A stretch of DNA of 6,591 nucleotides, taken from Betaproteobacteria bacterium (lineage in GTDB: Bacteria > Pseudomonadota > Gammaproteobacteria > Burkholderiales > SG8-39). Below the pieces are notes generated by a model. The model was not told the DNA's origin, made no database searches, and saw nothing but the letters and a program-made list of their open reading frames with translations. The position numbers and the translations under genes were made by a program. Positions 1 through 6,591 of this stretch are shown piece by piece. The DNA lies in contig VBCP01000162.1 of the NCBI GenBank assembly GCA_005888925.1, positions 1 through 6,591 on the forward strand, in the 5' to 3' direction. Within the stretch, counting starts at the first letter, position 1, and every line of letters begins with the position of its first letter.

Positions 1-3000
1 CCGGTGGACGATTTGCTCGCGTTATTGGCGGCCGAGAGCAGCGCCCGCAAGTGCGTGGTGATCGGCGAAGACCTCGGCACCGTTTCCGCGGATCTGCGCG
101 CCAAGCTGCACGACGCGGGCGTCCTGTCCTATCGGCCGTTGTTCTTTGAAAAGCAGCCGGACGGCGAGCTCGCAGCTCCCGCCGCCTATCCGCGCGACGC
201 GCTCGTCTGCGTCAGCACCCACGACCTGCCGACCTGGCGCGGCTACTGGGTCGAGCACGACCTCGACCTGCGCGACCGCCTCGGGCTGACGGTGGATGCG
301 AAGAAGGAGCGCGAGCTTCGGCGCAGCGAGCTGACGAAGCTGGAGCGCGCGCTCGAGCGCGAAGGATTCGACCGCAGCGCGCGCTCGGCGCACGCCTACA
401 TCGCGCGCACGCCGTGCAAGATCGCGCTGGTGCAGCCCGAGGACATGCTCGAAGTGCTCGAGCAGGCCAATCTGCCGGGCACGGTCGAGCAGCATCCGAA
501 CTGGCGCCGCAAGCTGCCGCTCGCGCTGGAAGCCTGGCCCAGCGATCCGCGCGTGGCTGCAACAACGGAGGTGATGAGCGAGCGCAGCATCGCTCGCGGC
601 CGTCCGCAGCGCGTGCCCGACGCCACCTACCGCTTCCAGTTCCACGCCAAATTCCGCTTCGCCGACGCGATCAAGCTCGTGCCGTATCTCGCGCGGCTCG
701 GCATCAGCCACCTCTACGCTTCGCCGTTTCTAAAGGCGCGGCCCGGCAGCACGCACGGCTACGACATCATCGACCACAACGCGGTGAATCCGGAGATCGG
801 CACCGAAAAAGAATTGAACCTGTTGATGGAAACCCTGCGCGAGCATGGCATGGGCCTGGTTCCCGACCTTGTGCCGAACCACATGGGCGTGCTGCACGCC
901 GACAACGCGTGGTGGCTCGACGTGCTCGAGAAAGGCCGTGCCTCGCCTTACGCGCGCACCTTCGAGGGCGAGCTGAAGCTCGAGAAGAAGGGCGGGCGCT
1001 GGAGCGTGCGCTACTTCGACCATCGCTTCCCGCTTAATCCGCGCACCACCGGGAATTTGAAGCCAGTGAAAGACCCCATGGCGCTGCATCGGCTGCTCGA
1101 GCGGCAGCACTACCGGCTCGCGTACTGGCGCGTGGCGTCGGATGAGATCAACTACCGGCGCTTCTTCGAGATCACCGACCTCGCCGGCATCCGCGTCGAG
1201 GACCGCACGGTGTTCGAGGCGACGCACGGCCTCATCTGCCGGCTCGCCAAGCGCGGCAGCATCGATGGCCTGCGCATCGACCATCCCGATGGGCTGGCCG
1301 ATCCGCGCGAGTATCTGGAGCGGCTGAACGAGACCTTCGTCCGCCCATGGATCGTGGTGGAGAAGATCCTCGCGGACTACGAGCACCTGCCCGAGGACTG
1401 GCCGATCCACGGCACCACCGGCTATCGCTTCGTCAACGTGCTCTCCGGCGTCTTCATCGACAAGGACGCCGAGTCGCACTTCGACCGGGTGTACCAGCGC
1501 TTCACCGGTGAGCGCGCGGCGTTCGAGGAAATTTCCGTCGCGAGCCGGAACCTGATCATGAACACCACGCTCGCGGCCGAGCTCCTGATGCTCTCGAACT
1601 GGCTCGCGCGCATCGCCGCCGGCAACCGCTTCACGCGCGACTTCACCGCGAGCGGCCTCTCCAAGGCGCTCGCCGAGATCGCGGCGCGCTTCCCCGTGTA
1701 CCGCTCCTACGTCAGCGCACGCGGTGTCTCAGAGACGGATCGCAAATGGATCGATTGGGCCGTGCGGGCGGCGAAGCGCGGCAGCCGCGTGGCGGATCCG
1801 AGCGTGTTCGACTTCGTGCATGGCGTGCTCACGCTGGACGCGGCGCCGCCGAAAGGGCTAAGGCGCCAGGAGATGCTGCGCTTCGCGATGCGCTTCCAGC
1901 AGTTCACGGCGCCGGTCGTGGCGAAGGGAGTGGAGGACACCGCCTTCTATCGCTACAACCGGTTCATCGCTCTCAATGAAGTTGGCGGGCATCCGTCGCA
2001 CTTCGGTTTTTCGCTGAAGGCGTTCCACGCCGCGAGCGAGGACCGCGCGCGGCGCTGGCCGACCACCATGCTTGGCAGCTCGACCCACGACACCAAGCGC
2101 TCCGAGGATGCGCGCGCGCGGCTCGCGGTGCTCTCCGAGCTGGCGTCGAGCTGGCGGCTGTGGCTGCGGCGCTGGAGCATGATCAATCGTAGTCATCGAA
2201 CCGACGATGCGCCGTCGCGCGCCGACGAGTACCACTTCTACCAGGCGCTGATCGCGGTGTGGCCGGCCGATGCCGAGCGGCTGAAGGCGTACATGCTGAA
2301 GTCCGCGCGCGAAGCCAAGCTGCGCACGAGCTGGATCAACCCCGACACCGAGTACGAAGCCGCGCTGGAGCGCTTCGTCACCGAGTCGCTGGGCGGTTCC
2401 CTTTTTCGCAAGGAGCTGGACGATGCGCTGCCGCGCATCGTGCATCTGGGTCTGCTGGTGAGCCTGTCGCAGGCGCTGGTGAAGGTGGCCTCGCCCGGCG
2501 TGCCCGATTACTACCAGGGCACCGAGCTCTGGGACTTCAGCCTGGTCGACCCGGACAATCGCCGGCCGGTCGAATTCGGGGTCAGGCACCGATTTCTCGC
2601 CGAGCTGGAGAAGCGCCCGCCCAAGCCCGCCGAGCTGCTGGCGAACCTGTCCGACGGCCGCGCCAAGCTGCACGTCATCCGCCAGGGGCTCGCCGTGCGC
2701 AAGGCGCATCCGGGGCTTTTCCATGGCGGCGAGTACCGCGCGCTCCATGCCGATGGCGGCTGCGAGGAGAACGTGATCGCCTTTTCGCTCGGTGGACGCA
2801 TTGTGGCGATCGCACCGCGCCTATTCGCCCGGCGCCTGGCCCCCGACGCGCGCGCGCCGCTCGCGGAATTCTGGGGCGACGCAAACCTGACGCTGCCGCA
2901 AGCCGAGTTTGAAGACGTGCTCACTGGTGTCCGGCACCGCGGTGGTGCCACGCGAATCTCAGAGTTGCTCGCGCAATTCCCAGTCGCGCTGCTCGTCATG

Positions 3001-3009
3001 CGACACTAA
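1..3009 (+). CDS. treY: Fused 4-alpha-glucanotransferase (C-terminal part) / malto-oligosyltrehalose synthase, 5' partial
   Basis: The frame is open from the first base to the TAA at 3007-3009; the true start is upstream of the window. Residue numbers here count from the GTG at 4. Residues 1 to about 185 are the end of a GH77 MalQ: GEDLG (Glu22, the family acid/base position) and STHD (Asp74, the transition-state Asp position). The MalQ nucleophile would be upstream. From about residue 191 the protein is a GH13 TreY, which converts the reducing end of malto-oligosaccharides to a trehalose linkage in the cytoplasm, before TreZ releases trehalose. Visible TreY motifs are YASPFLKARPGSTHGYD (about 238-254), VPNHMG (290-295), RIDHPDGL with nucleophile Asp426, VVEKIL with acid/base Glu453, STHDTKRSED with Asp696, and YYQGTELWDFSLVDPDNRRP near the C-terminus. 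Bifunctional MalQ-TreY fusions are a known arrangement. The TreY part is about 811 aa and looks short after residue 320. All three expected TreY catalytic acids are present, so it is probably active. Confidence 0.93.
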   Translation, partial: PVDDLLALLAAESSARKCVVIGEDLGTVSADLRAKLHDAGVLSYRPLFFEKQPDGELAAPAAYPRDALVCVSTHDLPTWRGYWVEHDLDLRDRLGLTVDAKKERELRRSELTKLERALEREGFDRSARSAHAYIARTPCKIALVQPEDMLEVLEQANLPGTVEQHPNWRRKLPLALEAWPSDPRVAATTEVMSERSIARGRPQRVPDATYRFQFHAKFRFADAIKLVPYLARLGISHLYASPFLKARPGSTHGYDIIDHNAVNPEIGTEKELNLLMETLREHGMGLVPDLVPNHMGVLHADNAWWLDVLEKGRASPYARTFEGELKLEKKGGRWSVRYFDHRFPLNPRTTGNLKPVKDPMALHRLLERQHYRLAYWRVASDEINYRRFFEITDLAGIRVEDRTVFEATHGLICRLAKRGSIDGLRIDHPDGLADPREYLERLNETFVRPWIVVEKILADYEHLPEDWPIHGTTGYRFVNVLSGVFIDKDAESHFDRVYQRFTGERAAFEEISVASRNLIMNTTLAAELLMLSNWLARIAAGNRFTRDFTASGLSKALAEIAARFPVYRSYVSARGVSETDRKWIDWAVRAAKRGSRVADPSVFDFVHGVLTLDAAPPKGLRRQEMLRFAMRFQQFTAPVVAKGVEDTAFYRYNRFIALNEVGGHPSHFGFSLKAFHAASEDRARRWPTTMLGSSTHDTKRSEDARARLAVLSELASSWRLWLRRWSMINRSHRTDDAPSRADEYHFYQALIAVWPADAERLKAYMLKSAREAKLRTSWINPDTEYEAALERFVTESLGGSLFRKELDDALPRIVHLGLLVSLSQALVKVASPGVPDYYQGTELWDFSLVDPDNRRPVEFGVRHRFLAELEKRPPKPAELLANLSDGRAKLHVIRQGLAVRKAHPGLFHGGEYRALHADGGCEENVIAFSLGGRIVAIAPRLFARRLAPDARAPLAEFWGDANLTLPQAEFEDVLTGVRHRGGATRISELLAQFPVALLVMRH
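567..576 (+). promoter_or_regulatory. Shine-Dalgarno-like site and in-frame ATG at the MalQ/TreY join
   Basis: GGAGGTGAT at 567-575 is a nine-base match to the complement of the 16S rRNA 3' end, and it runs into an in-frame ATG at 574-576 that would begin a protein starting MSERSIARG. This is exactly where MalQ homology ends and TreY homology is about to begin. The spacing from GGAGG to the ATG is only 2 bases, shorter than optimal, so initiation here may be weak. It may be a remnant of a separate treY start or a site for making free TreY from the fused message. The sequence match is direct; the function is inference. Confidence 0.45.
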
Positions 3010-3016
3010 ACGCATG
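2997..3016 (+). promoter_or_regulatory. Inverted repeat spanning the treY stop and next start codon
   Basis: CATGCG at 2997-3002 and CGCATG at 3011-3016 form a perfect 6-bp inverted repeat with an 8-base loop. The loop holds the TAA stop of the MalQ-TreY frame, and the 3' arm contains the ATG of the following binding-protein gene. No clear Shine-Dalgarno sequence precedes that ATG. A hairpin hiding the start until a ribosome finishing treY opens it would fit translational coupling. It is too short and lacks a T run, so it is not a terminator. It could be chance. Confidence 0.3.
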
Positions 3017-3997
3017 CGGCGCCGCACGCTCCTCAAGCTGATCACGCTGGGGGCGTTGCCGGTGCCGGCGGCGCAGGCGCGGGAGCCCGGCAAGGTCTGG
3101 CGCGTCGGTTTCCTCTACGGCGGCTCGCGCCAGTCCGCGCGGGAGACGGGGCGGCAGCCGGCGTTTCTGCAGGGCATGCGGGCGCTCGGCTACAGCGAGA
3201 CCAGGGATTTCGTCCTCGTCGAGCGCTATTCGGCAGACAGCACACAGGTGCTCGCGCTCGCCAAGGAGTTGCTGAGCGCCCGGCCCGACGTCATCGTGGT
3301 TTCCGGCGGGATTTCGCTGCAGGCGCTGCAGAAGCTCGGGGTGAGCGTCCCGGTCGTCATCGCGGTTGCCGCCGATCCGGTGCGCCAGGCCGTGGCCGAG
3401 AACCTGGCGCGGCCCGGGAAGAATTTCACCGGGTTTACCGCCGTGCTGGGCGACGTCTTCCCGAAGCACGTGCAGCTCATCAAGGCGGCGCTGCCGCAGA
3501 TATCGCGTCTCGCAGTGCTCAGCAATCCGCGAAATCGCGATCACTCCGCGCGCGAACGAAGCGTGACCGACGCCGCGTACGACGCCGGCATGCGCGTGTA
3601 TCCGGTGAAGGTGAGCGCCGCCGCCGAGCTCGACGCCGCGTTCGCCGAGATCGCGCAGCACAAGGCGCAGGCCCTGCTGATCCTCGGCGATACGTTCTTC
3701 GTCCAGCATTTTCGCGAGATCGCCCAGCGCTGCATCCAGCAGCGCATCGTGTCCACCTACTCGGGCCGCGAATATCCCGAGCTCGGCGGGTTCCTGAGCT
3801 ACGGGCCGAATTTCCGCGAGCACTACCGCAGCGCGGCGAAGCTGGTCGACAAGATCCTGAAGGGCGCGAACCCCGGCGAGCTGCCGTTCGAGCAGCCGAG
3901 CCCGTTCGAGCTGGTGATCAATCGGCGCACCGCCGATGCGATCGGCGTGCCGATCTCCGACCAGCTCGCGCTGCACGCCGACAAAATAATCGAGTGA
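3014..3997 (+). CDS. ABC transporter substrate-binding protein, ABC_sub_bind family, copy 1
   Basis: This encodes a predicted 327-aa periplasmic solute-binding protein of the ABC_sub_bind (COG2984-like) family, which captures a small ligand for an ABC importer; the ligand cannot be read from the sequence. The start at 3014 is chosen over an open extension upstream to 2909 because it aligns residue for residue with the downstream paralogue and begins a clean leader. The leader MRRRTLLKLITLGALPVPAA has a twin-arginine-like RRRTLLK stretch and a probable cleavage after AQA (residue 22). Family landmarks are KVWRVGFLYGG at the mature N-terminus, DPVRQAVAENLARPGKNFTG in the middle, LLILGD, REYPELGGFLSYGPNF, and a C-terminal FELVINRRTADAIG segment. 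Length is normal for the family. It begins 4 bases after the treY stop and ends 4 bases before its paralogue, so it is likely co-translated. No permease or ATPase gene is visible. Confidence 0.9.
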   Translation: MRRRTLLKLITLGALPVPAAQAREPGKVWRVGFLYGGSRQSARETGRQPAFLQGMRALGYSETRDFVLVERYSADSTQVLALAKELLSARPDVIVVSGGISLQALQKLGVSVPVVIAVAADPVRQAVAENLARPGKNFTGFTAVLGDVFPKHVQLIKAALPQISRLAVLSNPRNRDHSARERSVTDAAYDAGMRVYPVKVSAAAELDAAFAEIAQHKAQALLILGDTFFVQHFREIAQRCIQQRIVSTYSGREYPELGGFLSYGPNFREHYRSAAKLVDKILKGANPGELPFEQPSPFELVINRRTADAIGVPISDQLALHADKIIE

Positions 3998-4001
3998 TGC
4001 G

Positions 4002-4985
4002 ATGAAACGTCGAACACTGCTCGAGCTCGTGGCACTGGGTGCGCTACCAATGTGGTCGGCATCCGCGCAGCAGTCCGGCAAGGTCTGGCGGATTGGCTTC
4101 CTCTACGGCGGCGCGCGGCAGTCCGCGCTGGACACGGGGCGTTACCAGGCGTTTCTGCAGGGCATGCGGGAGCTTGGCTACGCCGAGAACAAGAACTTCG
4201 TGCTCGTCGAACGCTATTCGCAGACGGTGGATTCTGTCCTGCCAAACGCCAGGGAGCTGCTAAGCGCGCAGCCGGATGTCATCCTGGTTTCTGGCGGCGC
4301 ATCGCTGCTGGCATTGCGGGAGCTGACCACGACCGTGCCGGTCGTAGCGGCAGTGTCGGTGGATCCGGTGCGCCAGGGTCTTGCAGAGAACCTGGCCCGG
4401 CCGGGGAAGAATTTCACCGGGTTTTCGGCCGTTCTCAGCGATCTGTTCCCGAAGCATGTGCAGGTGATCAAGGCGGCCCTGCCGCGCATCTCGCGGCTTG
4501 GGATCCTGACCAATCCGCGAAATGTCGATCACATGGCGCTCGGGAAAAGCGTCGGCGCCGTAGCGCACGATCATGGCATGCGCGTGCATCTGGTGAAGGT
4601 CAGCGCATTTCCCGAGTTCGGGCCCGCGTTTGCGGAGATGGAGCGACAGAAGGCCGAAGCCTTGCTGATACTCGGCGACGCATTTTTCGTCCAATACTTC
4701 CGCGAGATCGCGCAACTGTCGATCAAGCATCATGTCATTTCCACTTACTCAGGCCGCGAGTATCCGGAGCTTGGCGGGTTTCTGAGCTACGGGCCCAATT
4801 TTCGCGACCATTATCGCGGCGCCGCGAAATTCATCGACAGGATTCTCAAGGGCACGAAGCCCGGCGATCTGCCGTTCGAGCAGCCGACGAAGCTCGAGCT
4901 GGTGATCAACCGCAGCACGGCGAAGGCACTGGGCATGCGCATCCCGGACGAGCTGGTGCTGCGCGCCGACGCGATAATCGACTGA
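4002..4985 (+). CDS. ABC transporter substrate-binding protein, ABC_sub_bind family, copy 2
   Basis: This is a second 327-aa predicted periplasmic binding protein, paralogous to the gene just upstream. The leader MKRRTLLELVALGALPMWSA has twin arginines and a probable cleavage after ASA (residue 22), leaving a mature start QQSGKVWRIGFLYGG. It keeps the same landmarks: DPVRQGLAENLARPGKNFTG, LLILGDAFFVQYFREIAQ, YPELGGFLSYGPNF, and a C-terminal LELVINRSTAKALGMRIPDE closer to the usual family ending than copy 1. A weak GAG at 3992-3994 is the only Shine-Dalgarno candidate, 7 bases before the ATG, so coupling to copy 1 is likely. Its TGA overlaps the ATG of the next gene (TGATG at 4983-4987). It seems to use somewhat more A/T-ending codons than copy 1. 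Ligand unknown; divergence from copy 1 suggests different or overlapping ligand ranges, but this is inference. Confidence 0.9.
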   Translation: MKRRTLLELVALGALPMWSASAQQSGKVWRIGFLYGGARQSALDTGRYQAFLQGMRELGYAENKNFVLVERYSQTVDSVLPNARELLSAQPDVILVSGGASLLALRELTTTVPVVAAVSVDPVRQGLAENLARPGKNFTGFSAVLSDLFPKHVQVIKAALPRISRLGILTNPRNVDHMALGKSVGAVAHDHGMRVHLVKVSAFPEFGPAFAEMERQKAEALLILGDAFFVQYFREIAQLSIKHHVISTYSGREYPELGGFLSYGPNFRDHYRGAAKFIDRILKGTKPGDLPFEQPTKLELVINRSTAKALGMRIPDELVLRADAIID

Positions 4986-5984
4986 TGAGCCAGCCACCGT
5001 ACCGCGCCGAACACATCGGCAGCTTCCTAGGAGGAGCTCGGGCTGGAGGTGGTGACCGACGGCGAGTTCCGGCGCGAGTCGTGGCGCCTCCGGCTCGTTT
5101 CCAAGGTCGCGGGCTTCGCGCAGGCCCAGGCCTTCGGCAACGTCGATCTGCAGCGCGACGAGGCGGGCAACGTGATGAAGATCGGCTCGGCGCCGGTGGC
5201 GGTGACCCGGATCCGCCGCGTGCGGCCGATCGTTGCGGACGAAGCCGCGTTCACGCTCGCGCACACGAAGCGCACGGTGAAGGCGACCATGCCGGCGCCC
5301 TCCTACCTGCACTATCCGCGCGGCAAGCGCTGCGTCGATCCCGACGTCTACCCCGACCTGGAACTGTTCTTCAACGATGTGGTGGCGATCTACGTGCAGG
5401 AGATGAAGGCGCTGCACGCCGCCGGCGGGACTTATCTGCAGCTCGACGAGGTGGCGCAGACGCTGCTCTGCGACCAGCGCCTGCGCGACGCGGTCAAGGC
5501 GAGGGGCGACGATCCCGAGCGGCTGATCGATCTCTACATCGATCTCATCAACCGCATCGTGCGCGAGCGCCCGCCTGGCATGACCATCGGCGTGCACATG
5601 TGCCGCGGCAACGCCTACGGTAAATGGATCGCCGCGGGCGGCTACGAGCGCATCGCCGAGAAGAGCTTCACCAAGCTAGAGGTCGACGCCTTTTTCCTGG
5701 AGTTCGACAGCGAGCGCGCCGGTGGATTCGAGCCCTTGCGCTTCATTCCCCGGGGAAAGAGAGTGGTCATCGGAGCGGTGTCCACGAAGGTACCGGCGCT
5801 CGAGTCGAAGGACGAGCTCAAGCGCAAGATCGACGCCGCGAGCCGCTACGTGCCGGCGGAGAACCTTTCGCTCAGCCCGCAGTGCGGCTTCGCCAGCCAC
5901 AAGGCGGGCAGCGGCCTTACCTTCGAGCAGCAGGAAGCGAAGATGCGCCTCGTAGTCGAAACGGCGCACGACATCTGGAAATGA
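4985..5984 (+). pseudogene. MetE-like (cobalamin-independent methionine synthase family) gene, internally deleted and frameshifted
   Basis: The ATG at 4985 overlaps the previous stop and encodes MSQPPYRAEHIGSFL, the family N-terminus with its HxGS substrate-binding motif. After 5029 this frame becomes unrelated sequence. Family homology resumes in the next frame from 5031 (EELGLEVVTDGEFRRESW), just behind a TAG at 5028-5030, and continues to the TGA at 5982-5984. About 40 residues normally between these blocks are missing, and the net change is not a multiple of three. The body looks intact: zinc-ligand candidates in HMCRGN (His 5595-5597, Cys 5601-5603), Glu in LEFDSE (5700-5702) and Cys in SPQCGF (5883-5885), plus YLQLDEV and EPLRF. 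Members of this MetE C-terminal-like group transfer methyl groups to thiols; many have unknown acceptors. A shorter product from GTG 5049 (311 aa) is possible but would lack HxGS. It could also be an assembly error. Confidence 0.75.
5024..5036 (+). other. Deletion/frameshift junction in the MetE-like gene, with Shine-Dalgarno-like AGGAGGAG
   Basis: At TTCCTAGGAGGAG the N-terminal frame (TTC CTA) meets the body frame (TAG GAG GAG). The AGGAGG at 5029-5034 happens to look like a strong ribosome binding site. The first GTG in the body frame, at 5049, is 14 bases downstream, which is long; a CTG at 5043 is 8 bases away but is a rare start. This could let a truncated protein be made. Family continuity on both sides is what marks the junction. 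Confidence 0.55.
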
Positions 5985-6000
5985 GGCTCAGACTCAGGAA

Positions 6001-6591
6001 ATGAACCTGCAGCTCAGCATCGGCATGGCGTGGAACCCGCGCACCTGGCCGATCTTCGACGGGCGGGTGAAGGCCGATGGCATCGATCTGCTGCCGAGCG
6101 AAGTGTTTCCCTCCGAGCTCTTCTGGCGCCAGCTCAAGTTCGGCGACTTCGATCTCGCCGAGATGTCGATGTCGACGCTGATGATGGCGGTGGCGGCGGG
6201 TGATCAGCGCTGGGTAGGCCTGCCGATCTTCACCACGCGGAGACTGTTCCATACGGAGATTCTGGTGCGCCGCGCGGCGAAGATCGAGAAGCCGGCGGAC
6301 CTCAAGGGCAAGCGCGTCGGCGTGCCCGAGTACCAGCAGACCGCGGCGCTCTGGGCGCGCGGCGCGCTGGAGCATGAATTCGGCGTGCGGGCGCGCGACA
6401 TGGAGTGGTGGATGGAGCGCGTGCCGAGCCACAGCCATCGCGGCGCGGTGGGCTTCGAGCCGCCGGCCGGCGTGCTCATCAAGCAGGTGCCGGCGGAGAA
6501 GAGCCTCGGAGCGATGATGCTCGCCGGCGAAATCGACGCGACGGTGCATTACATCCAGCGCACCAACCTGGTGGACCGCAGCACCGCCGAT
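6001..6591 (+). CDS. 4,5-dihydroxyphthalate decarboxylase-like / NMT1-type binding protein, 3' partial
   Basis: An open frame from ATG 6001 runs without a stop to the last base, giving the first 197 residues. The start MNLQLSIGMAWNP fits the family N-terminus, and the alternative ATG at 6025 would cut the first strand. Recognisable blocks are GRVKADGIDL (21-30), FDLAEMSMSTLM (50-61), LKGKRVGVPEYQQTAALWAR (101-120) and HRGAVGFEPPAGV (146-158). These match proteins annotated as 4,5-dihydroxyphthalate decarboxylase, which share the type II periplasmic binding-protein fold. Many members are probably not decarboxylases, so the reaction is uncertain. No signal peptide is seen, which favours a cytoplasmic protein. 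AGGAA at 5996-6000 touches the ATG, so the ribosome site is poorly spaced. It follows the MetE-like stop by 16 bases and is likely in the same transcript. Full-length relatives are around 330 aa, so the C-terminal third is outside the window. Confidence 0.8.
   Translation, partial: MNLQLSIGMAWNPRTWPIFDGRVKADGIDLLPSEVFPSELFWRQLKFGDFDLAEMSMSTLMMAVAAGDQRWVGLPIFTTRRLFHTEILVRRAAKIEKPADLKGKRVGVPEYQQTAALWARGALEHEFGVRARDMEWWMERVPSHSHRGAVGFEPPAGVLIKQVPAEKSLGAMMLAGEIDATVHYIQRTNLVDRSTAD

Larger units (their letters stand above)
3014..4985 (+). repeat. Tandem gene duplication (two binding-protein paralogues)
   Basis: The two genes at 3014-3997 and 4002-4985 are exactly the same length (984 bases), offset by 988 bases, and align without gaps at the protein level. 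A hand count gives about 222 of 327 identical residues (roughly 68%). Nucleotide identity is patchy, with perfect runs of just over 20 bases around 3162/4150 and 3417/4405. The leader and the residue 70-125 region differ most, while the REYPELGGFLSYGPNF block is unchanged. This is an old tandem duplication, not a recent repeat. Confidence 0.85.

Noticed and set aside
1858..2748. Long open frame of 296 codons on the minus strand inside treY
   Set aside because: It lies wholly opposite a well-supported GH13 coding region, its translation resembles no family, and long antisense frames are expected at this GC content. The same applies to the minus-strand frames at 22-711, 730-1479, 2996-4081 and 4749-5597.
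2909..3013. Upstream extension of binding-protein copy 1 to an ATG at 2909
   Set aside because: The extra 35 residues are an out-of-frame reading of the treY 3' end, would place the twin-arginine leader internally, and have no counterpart in copy 2.
2997..3016. Rho-independent terminator after treY
   Set aside because: The stem is only 6 bp, includes the next start codon and is not followed by a run of T.
5020..5036. Programmed +1 ribosomal frameshift in the MetE-like gene
   Set aside because: A +1 shift at CTA-G would join the two frames, but it would still leave about 40 expected residues missing, and the site does not match a known bacterial shift signal with a stop codon and an upstream Shine-Dalgarno stimulator. 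A deletion explains both features.
4052..5623. A 523-codon plus-strand frame overlapping copy 2 and the MetE-like gene
   Set aside because: Most of it is an arginine/alanine-rich out-of-frame reading of the two real genes. Only the piece from 4985 to about 5029 is real coding sequence, as the N-terminus of the MetE-like gene.

Overview
This 6.6 kb window is GC-rich and densely coding. Every supported gene lies on the plus strand, and the gaps between genes are 0 to 16 bases. Gene content and style point to a soil- or water-type proteobacterium, most plausibly a Burkholderiales-like betaproteobacterium: a fused MalQ-TreY trehalose enzyme, orphan ABC_sub_bind-type binding proteins with twin-arginine-like leaders, and a dihydroxyphthalate-decarboxylase-like protein. 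The taxonomic call is an inference from families and composition; no marker gene is present.

Layout. (1) Positions 1-3009 hold the 3' part of one reading frame that joins the C-terminal end of 4-alpha-glucanotransferase (MalQ) to a whole malto-oligosyltrehalose synthase (TreY). The join at about 567-576 carries a near-ideal Shine-Dalgarno sequence touching an in-frame ATG, as if a former gene boundary had been kept. (2) Positions 3014-3997 and 4002-4985 are two tandem, equal-length (327 aa) paralogues of an ABC transporter substrate-binding protein, about 68% identical by hand count. Each starts 4 bases after the preceding stop. (3) Positions 4985-5984 hold a MetE-like (cobalamin-independent methionine synthase family) gene. 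Its ATG overlaps the preceding stop, but it appears broken near 5028: roughly 40 codons expected after the first 15 are missing and the frame changes. (4) From 6001 to the window end is the N-terminal 197 codons of a protein of the 4,5-dihydroxyphthalate decarboxylase / NMT1-like binding-protein family.

How the genes fit together. MalQ and TreY act on malto-oligosaccharides in the glycogen-to-trehalose route; TreZ and other partners would be expected upstream but are not visible. The two binding proteins have no permease or ATPase in the window, so their transport partners lie elsewhere or are absent. The tight spacing suggests one transcript and translational coupling, but the functions (trehalose, solute capture, methyl transfer, small-molecule binding or decarboxylation) do not form an obvious single pathway. 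I see no RNA genes, CRISPR arrays, insertion sequences, or convincing promoters or terminators, and no gene-free stretch over 300 bases. The items most worth a second look are the damaged MetE-like gene, the retained start site inside the MalQ-TreY fusion, and an apparently shortened segment in the TreY domain.
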